A DNA stretch of 64,000 nt from CAMBRQ01 sp945870325 (GTDB lineage Bacteria > Bacillota > Clostridia > Lachnospirales > Lachnospiraceae), in the NCBI RefSeq assembly GCF_050313795.1, contig NZ_JBNPMC010000003.1:84473-148472 (forward strand). Direction: 5' to 3'. The notes below the pieces were generated by a model. It saw only the letters and a list, made by a program, of their open reading frames with translations. It made no database searches and was not told the DNA's origin. The translations under genes and the position numbers were made by a program. The first letter of the stretch is position 1. The number at the start of each line of letters is the position of its first letter. Positions 59,017-64,000 of the stretch are shown here, in pieces.

Positions 59017-60255
59017 TTGCTAGAAATCAAAACGAACGAATCAGAAGCAGCGGCAAAAATAATTGTTGTTGGAGTCGGCGGCGGTGGCAATAATGCCGTG
59101 AACCGAATGATCGACGAGCAGATTGCCGGTGTTGAATTTATTGCAATTAATACAGATAAGCAGGCACTTCAATTGTGTAAAGCCCCAACATTAATGCAGA
59201 TCGGGGATAAGATCACCAAAGGACTAGGTGCAGGTGCAAGACCAGAGATTGGTGAGAAAGCAGCAGAAGAGAGCGCAGAGGAAGTATCAGCTGCATTAAA
59301 AGGTGCAGACATGGTATTCGTAACCTGTGGTATGGGTGGTGGAACCGGAACAGGTGCTACGCCAGTAGTTGCGCGAATTGCAAAAGAGCAGGGAGCATTG
59401 ACGGTTGGCGTTGTAACGAAGCCATTCCGTTTCGAGTCTAAGACACGTATGAATAATGCTCTTACAGGAATTGAAAAGTTAAAAGAGAGTGTAGATACAT
59501 TGATCGTTATCCCGAATGACAAGCTGTTGGAAGTTGTAGACAGACGTACAACCATGCCGGAAGCACTGAAGAAAGCGGATGAGGTATTGCAGCAGGGTAT
59601 TCAGGGTATCACAGACCTTATTAATGTACCTTCACTGATCAATCTTGACTTTGCCGATGTTCAGACAGTTATGACGGACAAAGGTATTGCACATATCGGT
59701 ATTGGACAAGGCCGTGGTGATGACAAGGCTCTTGAGGCTGTTAAGCAGGCGGTTGCCAGTCCATTGCTTGAGACGACGATTGCGGGAGCTTCCCATGTTA
59801 TTATTAACGTATCAGGTGATATCACTTTGATGGATGCTTCAGATGCAGCCGAGTACGTACAGGATCTTGCAGGAGAAGATGCGAATATTATCTTTGGTGC
59901 GATGTATGATGATTCCAGAGCAGATGAGGCAACAATCACAGTTATCGCAACCGGACTTCATAATGTAGGCGGAAGTGCTTCTAAGTTAAAATCGAGACTT
60001 GAGAATCCAAGAGGATCTGCGGTACCGCATACTGCAGCACCGGCACAGGGATATGAAAGACCGGCACACCAGGGAACAGCAGCTCAGAGTTCTTCGAGAC
60101 TTGACTTCGGGGCAGCACCGAGTGCAGGCAGCGGAACAACGGCAACAACGAGAAGACCGGTAGGAGGAACAGCGCCGACATTGGATACTCCAAGAACACC
60201 AACCAGCAAGGTGAAAGAGCAGTCCATTAAGATACCGGATTTCTTTAAGAAATAA
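59017..60255 (+). CDS. ftsZ: cell division GTPase FtsZ
   Basis: The 412-residue tubulin homologue forms the division ring. IIVVGVGGGGNNAVNRM and the GTP loop CGMGGGTGTGATP near residue 110 are present. NLDFADVQTVM marks the T7 region. A low-complexity linker precedes the C-terminal peptide SIKIPDFFKK, which binds FtsA or SepF. The start is TTG 59017 with AAAGGAGGA 9 nt upstream. A terminator follows directly. Confidence 0.97.
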   Translation: MLEIKTNESEAAAKIIVVGVGGGGNNAVNRMIDEQIAGVEFIAINTDKQALQLCKAPTLMQIGDKITKGLGAGARPEIGEKAAEESAEEVSAALKGADMVFVTCGMGGGTGTGATPVVARIAKEQGALTVGVVTKPFRFESKTRMNNALTGIEKLKESVDTLIVIPNDKLLEVVDRRTTMPEALKKADEVLQQGIQGITDLINVPSLINLDFADVQTVMTDKGIAHIGIGQGRGDDKALEAVKQAVASPLLETTIAGASHVIINVSGDITLMDASDAAEYVQDLAGEDANIIFGAMYDDSRADEATITVIATGLHNVGGSASKLKSRLENPRGSAVPHTAAPAQGYERPAHQGTAAQSSSRLDFGAAPSAGSGTTATTRRPVGGTAPTLDTPRTPTSKVKEQSIKIPDFFKK

Positions 60256-60277
60256 TATAGTGACTTATGTGATAGAG

Positions 60278-60317
60278 ACTCAGTTACATGCAGAGATGTA
60301 TGTGACTGAGTTTTTTT
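60278..60317 (+). terminator. ftsZ terminator
   Basis: ACTCAGTTACAT (60278-60289) pairs with ATGTGACTGAGT (60300-60311) with one G-T pair; seven T residues follow. The T run is reused as the left arm of the next palindrome. Confidence 0.85.
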
Positions 60318-60349
60318 GTATAGGAAATTTCGTTCCCTATACAAAAAAA
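60311..60349. terminator. second palindrome after ftsZ, likely bidirectional terminator
   Basis: TTTTTTTGTATAGG (60311-60324) and CCTATACAAAAAAA (60336-60349) are perfect complements. T runs on both strands would let it stop transcription from either side. The stretch from here to 60570 is AT-rich; it holds one further small hairpin (TTGTGG/CCACAA near 60513-60536) and two TGACA-type motifs near 60440-60455. Confidence 0.6.
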
Positions 60350-60577
60350 TCTCCGAGAGGATGCGCACTACATTCTTTTTTATGTATGATACTCCAATGG
60401 AATCTATATATGGGAAATAGATTCGGGAAAATCTGACAGTATCTGACAAAAAAATCTTTTTTATTTCTCAAAATTCTTTCTTTTATGCCAAAAAAAGATA
60501 CAAAGTCTTGTGGTTTCGATAAAGCAATCGCCACAAATCCATTTCTTCAAAAACTATATCTTGTGGTCGGCATGAAC

Positions 60578-60584
60578 TGTCGAA
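60578..60584 (+). promoter_or_regulatory. Spo0A box upstream of spoIIGA
   Basis: TGTCGAA matches the Spo0A box consensus TGNCGAA and lies about 70 bp upstream of the expected transcription start, as activator sites do at spoIIG. Confidence 0.6.
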
Positions 60585-60609
60585 CGAAAATCAAGAATCA
60601 TTCCATCAT

Positions 60610-60642
60610 CTGACAAAATCTTTTCGCATCGGCTCGTATAAT
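60610..60642 (+). promoter_or_regulatory. spoIIG promoter with long spacer
   Basis: CTGACA (60610-60615) and TATAAT (60637-60642) are separated by 21 bp. The Bacillus spoIIG promoter has a 22-bp spacer and needs Spo0A for activity. TGACAAA over the -35 may be a second Spo0A site. Confidence 0.65.
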
Positions 60643-60710
60643 GAATCTTGCGAATGTACCAAATCGATTTAGGATACACAAATGCTTATAAAAATGAAAG
60701 AAGGTGGAGC

Positions 60711-61505
60711 GTGTACTATGAATTATACATAGACGTGTTCTTTGTGGTGAATTTTACGATGGACTATATCCTTCTTGTGCTTGTCCGCAAGATGCTTAAA
60801 CATTCCGGCTCGTATAGGCGGATCGCTCTTGGAGCGCTGCTTGGGGCATTCCTTACCTGTCTGGTCGTAGTCTCCCCGATTCCCTATGCGTCTGTGAAAT
60901 TCATACTGTTCCATGGTTTGGTGAATGTTGCAATGGTAATAACAGGGCTTGGAATTAAGGATAGGCTCGACCTGATAAAAGCGTGGCTTCTTCTCTATGC
61001 CAGCGGCTTTCTGCTAGGCGGAGTATTCCAGTTTCTTGGGCAGTATGTGCGGATCGGAAGTGTATTCTTCGTGTTGGCAGTGGCCAGTTATTATGTGGTA
61101 TCCGGCATCTGGAGCCTGATTACCTATCTGGCACGTCAGAGCCAGTACAGGTGCCAGGTAATTCTCTGTCAGGGCGAAAGCCAGTGCCAGGTGCAGGCGT
61201 TAATTGACACAGGGAATTGTCTGAAGGATGGAGTTACCGGACAGCCGGTCAGTATTGCCAGCAGGAAGGTGATGAAAGAACTGTACCGGGAAGACAGCAC
61301 GGTGAAGATACGCTATATTCCCTATCATTCGATTGGAAAGGCAGAGGGGGTCATGCCGGCAATGACATTAGATGGCATGTACGTATGCAGACGGAAAAAA
61401 CAATGGATTGAAAAACCCCTGATAGCAGTCTGCGAGGAGGAGATGACATCTGATCGTTATGAGGTGATTCTGAATCCTGATATTTTAGATAGTTTGGAGG
61501 AATAA
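60711..61505 (+). CDS. spoIIGA: pro-sigma-E processing protease SpoIIGA
   Basis: The 264-residue protein has five membrane helices in its N-terminal half (starting YYELYIDVFFVVNFTMDY) and a C-terminal aspartic protease domain with LIDTGNCLKD near residue 165. It dimerises and cleaves the pro-sequence of SigE in the mother cell after a signal from SpoIIR. The start is GTG 60711 with AGAAGG upstream; the frame from 60648 overlaps the promoter. sigE follows after 3 bp. Confidence 0.92.
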   Translation: MYYELYIDVFFVVNFTMDYILLVLVRKMLKHSGSYRRIALGALLGAFLTCLVVVSPIPYASVKFILFHGLVNVAMVITGLGIKDRLDLIKAWLLLYASGFLLGGVFQFLGQYVRIGSVFFVLAVASYYVVSGIWSLITYLARQSQYRCQVILCQGESQCQVQALIDTGNCLKDGVTGQPVSIASRKVMKELYREDSTVKIRYIPYHSIGKAEGVMPAMTLDGMYVCRRKKQWIEKPLIAVCEEEMTSDRYEVILNPDILDSLEE

Positions 61506-61508
61506 ATT

Positions 61509-62249
61509 ATGGTGATAAAAGTAGCAGTACCACATCAATTCAAATTAAAAGTGGTTCCGGATTTTCGGACGTTATTGTTCCCGGATAAGAAGGATGTCCA
61601 TTACATAGGCGGTTCCGATATTCTGCCGGCACCGCTGGATGTCAGCGAAGAGACAGAAGCGATCAACAGTTTGGGTTCGGAAGATGATGAACTGGCGAGA
61701 AAACTGCTGATTGAACACAATCTGAGGCTGGTGGTGTATATTGCGAAGAAGTTTGACAATACAGGTGTTGGCGTGGAGGATCTGATTTCTATAGGTACGA
61801 TTGGATTAATAAAAGCAATTAATACGTTTAACCCGGATAAGAATATCAAACTTGCAACTTACGCGTCCCGCTGTATTGAAAATGAGATTCTGATGTATCT
61901 TCGGAGGAATAATAAGACAAAGATGGAGGTATCCATTGATGAACCTCTGAATGTGGATTGGGATGGGAACGAACTCCTGCTGTCAGATATTTTGGGGACG
62001 GATGAGGATACTATTTATAAAGATCTGGAAAATGAGGTGGAGAGGAAACTTCTGATAAAGGCAATCAGCCATCTGTCAGGAAGAGAGCGTACGATCATTC
62101 AGATGCGGTTCGGGCTTGGGATGCCGGACGGGGAAGAGAGGACGCAAAAGGAAGTGGCTGATATGCTTGGAATCTCGCAGTCGTACATATCAAGGCTTGA
62201 GAAGAAGATTATGCAGAGATTGAAGCGGGAGATGGTGAAGTATTCATAA
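61509..62249 (+). CDS. sigE: sporulation sigma factor SigE precursor
   Basis: The 246-residue sigma factor drives early mother-cell genes. An N-terminal pro-sequence of about 25-30 residues precedes the YIGGSDILPAPL region, the usual cleavage area for SpoIIGA. EHNLRLVVYIAKKF, DLISIGTIGLIKA, TYASRCIENEILMYLRR and TQKEVADMLGISQSYISRLEK are regions 2 and 4. TTGGAGGA precedes the ATG. It is co-transcribed with spoIIGA. Confidence 0.96.
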   Translation: MVIKVAVPHQFKLKVVPDFRTLLFPDKKDVHYIGGSDILPAPLDVSEETEAINSLGSEDDELARKLLIEHNLRLVVYIAKKFDNTGVGVEDLISIGTIGLIKAINTFNPDKNIKLATYASRCIENEILMYLRRNNKTKMEVSIDEPLNVDWDGNELLLSDILGTDEDTIYKDLENEVERKLLIKAISHLSGRERTIIQMRFGLGMPDGEERTQKEVADMLGISQSYISRLEKKIMQRLKREMVKYS

Positions 62250-62333
62250 TTGCATGTTTGTAGCAAGAGGTTAAAGTCATCGTGGCAACTTGCCGGATAA
62301 AGTGATACAATAAAAGAAAAAGGGGTTGGGTAT

Positions 62334-63944
62334 ATGAGACTTAGTTTTATTGGGGCAGCCCATGAGGTAACCGGCAGTTGCCATCTCCTGGAGGCGTGTG
62401 GCAAGAATATTCTGATTGACTGTGGGATGGAGCAGGGACCGGATCTCTATGAGAATCAGGAACTGCCTGTGACAGCAGGAGAGATTGATTATATTCTCTT
62501 AACCCATGCACATATTGATCATTCCGGGAAGATTCCTCTTTTGTGCAAACAGGGCTTCAAAGGAGAGATCGTGACGACATTTGCCACATCGGATTTGTGC
62601 AATATTATGCTGCGTGACAGTGCCCATATTCAGGAATTTGAAGCGGAATGGCGGAATCGTAAGGCGAAAAGAAGTGGTCAGGAGATATATGAACCGCTCT
62701 ATACCATGGCGGATGCCGATGCTGCTATAAAATTGCTTGCGCCATGTGATTACGGACAGCGGATTACACTGTGCGAGGGGATTGATGTGCAGTTCAATGA
62801 TATGGGGCATCTGCTTGGTTCTGCAAGTATCGAAGTCTGGGTCACGGAAGAGGATGTATCCAGGAAAATCGTATTTTCCGGTGATGTGGGGAATACGAAC
62901 CAGCCGATCATCAAAGATCCGCAAAATGTAGCAGAAGCAGATTATGTTGTGATCGAATCTACGTATGGAGACAGAACCCACGGGGATGACATACCGGATT
63001 ATGTGGGAGAGTTTACAAGAATTCTTCGGGAGACATTTGCCAGAGGCGGCAATGTGGTGATTCCGTCTTTCGCGGTAGGGCGTACACAGGAGATCCTATA
63101 TTTCATCCGGGAGATTAAAGAACGTAACCTCCTGCCGGAGTATGCGGGATTCGAAGTGTATGTGGATAGTCCGCTGGCAATTGAGGCTACGAACGTATTC
63201 AATAAGAATGTAAAGTCTTGTTTTGATGAAGAGGCGATGGCATTAGTAGAGCGTGGAATCAATCCATTGCTGTTTCAAGGGCTTAAGACGACGATCACCA
63301 GCGAAGAATCTAAGATGATTAATTTTAATGAAAAGCCGAAGGTGATCCTGTCAGCCTCCGGTATGTGTGAGGCGGGACGAATCCGGCATCATCTGAAGCA
63401 TAACCTGTGGAGATCAGAATGCACGATTTGCTTTGTGGGATATCAGGCTGTCGGAACATTAGGACGGAAACTGATTGAAGGAGCAGAGTGCGTGAAACTA
63501 TTCGGTGAGACGATTACGGTCAATGCACATATTGAAGTGTTAAAAGGTATCAGCGGTCATGCAGATATGAATGGGCTTCTGAATTGGCTGCGTGGGTTCG
63601 AGAAGAAGCCAGAGCGTGTTATTGTGGTACATGGCGAAGATACGGTCACTGATCATTTTGCAGAATTGGTTCAGGAAACGATTGGCTGTCCGGCATTCGC
63701 GCCATATTCCGGAGGGGCTGTGGATCTGGTGACGAATACGATTATCACTGAAGGCGTGAAGATGCCAAAGAAAGCAGCAGAAAAACCGGCGAGGGCGAGA
63801 GCCGTTACGGCATTCAACCGCGTGGTTGCAGCAGCAAAAAGGCTGCTTGAGGTTGTGTATAAGAACGAAGGATTGGCGAATAAGGATCTTGCCAAATTCG
63901 AAACCCAGATTCAGAATCTAGCAGATAAGTGGGATCGGGAGTAG
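62334..63944 (+). CDS. beta-CASP metallo-beta-lactamase RNA-processing hydrolase
   Basis: The 536-residue protein has the zinc motif THAHIDHSGKIP near residue 57, FSGDVGNTNQP near 183, SASGMCEAGRIRHHL near 345, and GISGHADMNGLLNWL near 404. This is the CPSF73/Ysh1-like branch of the family. Around residue 480 a basic alanine-rich segment and an extra C-terminal helical tail follow, which most bacterial relatives do not need. AAAGGGG precedes the ATG. It is distinct from RNase J at 14915. The 56 bp after its stop show no gene. Confidence 0.87.
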   Translation: MRLSFIGAAHEVTGSCHLLEACGKNILIDCGMEQGPDLYENQELPVTAGEIDYILLTHAHIDHSGKIPLLCKQGFKGEIVTTFATSDLCNIMLRDSAHIQEFEAEWRNRKAKRSGQEIYEPLYTMADADAAIKLLAPCDYGQRITLCEGIDVQFNDMGHLLGSASIEVWVTEEDVSRKIVFSGDVGNTNQPIIKDPQNVAEADYVVIESTYGDRTHGDDIPDYVGEFTRILRETFARGGNVVIPSFAVGRTQEILYFIREIKERNLLPEYAGFEVYVDSPLAIEATNVFNKNVKSCFDEEAMALVERGINPLLFQGLKTTITSEESKMINFNEKPKVILSASGMCEAGRIRHHLKHNLWRSECTICFVGYQAVGTLGRKLIEGAECVKLFGETITVNAHIEVLKGISGHADMNGLLNWLRGFEKKPERVIVVHGEDTVTDHFAELVQETIGCPAFAPYSGGAVDLVTNTIITEGVKMPKKAAEKPARARAVTAFNRVVAAAKRLLEVVYKNEGLANKDLAKFETQIQNLADKWDRE

Positions 63945-64000
63945 ATGGGAATTTAGTTCTTTAAGAGTTGTTTGAGAGTGTACGGCATAGAGGGGAGATG

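Noticed and set aside
60648..60710. An earlier start for spoIIGA
   Set aside because: It would begin only 6 bp after the -10 box and lacks a ribosome site; family alignment starts at the YYELYID region.

Overview
The window is a contiguous piece of chromosome from a spore-forming, low-to-mid-GC Firmicute of the Clostridia. It most resembles a gut Lachnospiraceae of the Dorea / Mediterraneibacter / Blautia kind. The evidence is the sporulation genes (sigK, spoIIGA-sigE, cotJABC), CodY, an IreB homologue, RNase J, DUF1292 and DUF6106 proteins typical of the group, strong AGGAGG ribosome sites and TTGACA/TATAAT promoters. The species assignment is inference. No phage, plasmid, transposase or CRISPR locus is visible.

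Layout. 1-5.3 kb: an LRR protein, a VWA protein and a MoxR ATPase, then a small ArsC/Spx-like protein and an adenosine deaminase. 5.4-11.6 kb: aroE, then a manganese riboswitch before mntP, followed by prmA, rsmE, a cysteine desulfurase and thiI. 11.6-16.6 kb: an HPr-like gene on the minus strand, then mtaB, ireB, ruvX, DUF1292, a Fur-family regulator and RNase J. 16.9-25.8 kb: trmR-trhP (wobble-uridine modification), sigK, comM, dprA, topA and codY. 25.8-35.5 kb: groESL under CIRCE, guaB under a palindromic promoter, galM, an amidase, a chorismate mutase-shikimate kinase fusion, yqeG, efp and a DUF5688 protein. 35.7-45.8 kb: a tRNA-Arg, azlCD, a flavin reductase-rubredoxin fusion, argS, alaX, htrA, a CsoR-type repressor and cotJABC. 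45.9-64 kb: a RodA/FtsW-type gene, degV, then the division and wall cluster mraZ-rsmH-ftsL-pbp-pbp-mraY-murD-ftsW-divIB-ftsZ, followed by spoIIGA-sigE and a beta-CASP hydrolase. The cluster runs from vegetative septum building directly into the sigma-E activation pair.

Most unusual content. Three intergenic elements (16594-16840, 30057-30318, 37747-37987) share almost no stem sequence but have the same three-way-junction geometry: an A(C/T)C linker, an arm of 6 bp, a 4x4 internal loop ATTC/TCAG, 11 bp and a TTGAT loop, a single T linker, then a 12-bp arm with a 5-nt loop, all closed by two long outer stems. Conserved loops on freely varying paired stems are what a structured RNA, or a folded DNA recognised by a protein, would leave. 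Each lies directly after a stop codon. I cannot assign them to a known family. Two further large folded elements (43788-43951, 57748-57929) and a 40-60 bp dispersed repeat placed just after terminators (6589, 35818, 36562, with a partial copy at 36612) also occupy gene-free DNA.

Other points of interest are a readable ON-type manganese riboswitch, a 14-bp palindrome overlapping the guaB promoter, five phased MraZ-box repeats, a terminator that buries the ribosome site of the second PBP gene, a spoIIG promoter with its long spacer, a SigK without pro-sequence, an HPr-like protein without the catalytic histidine, and a CsoR operator lying over its own -10 box.
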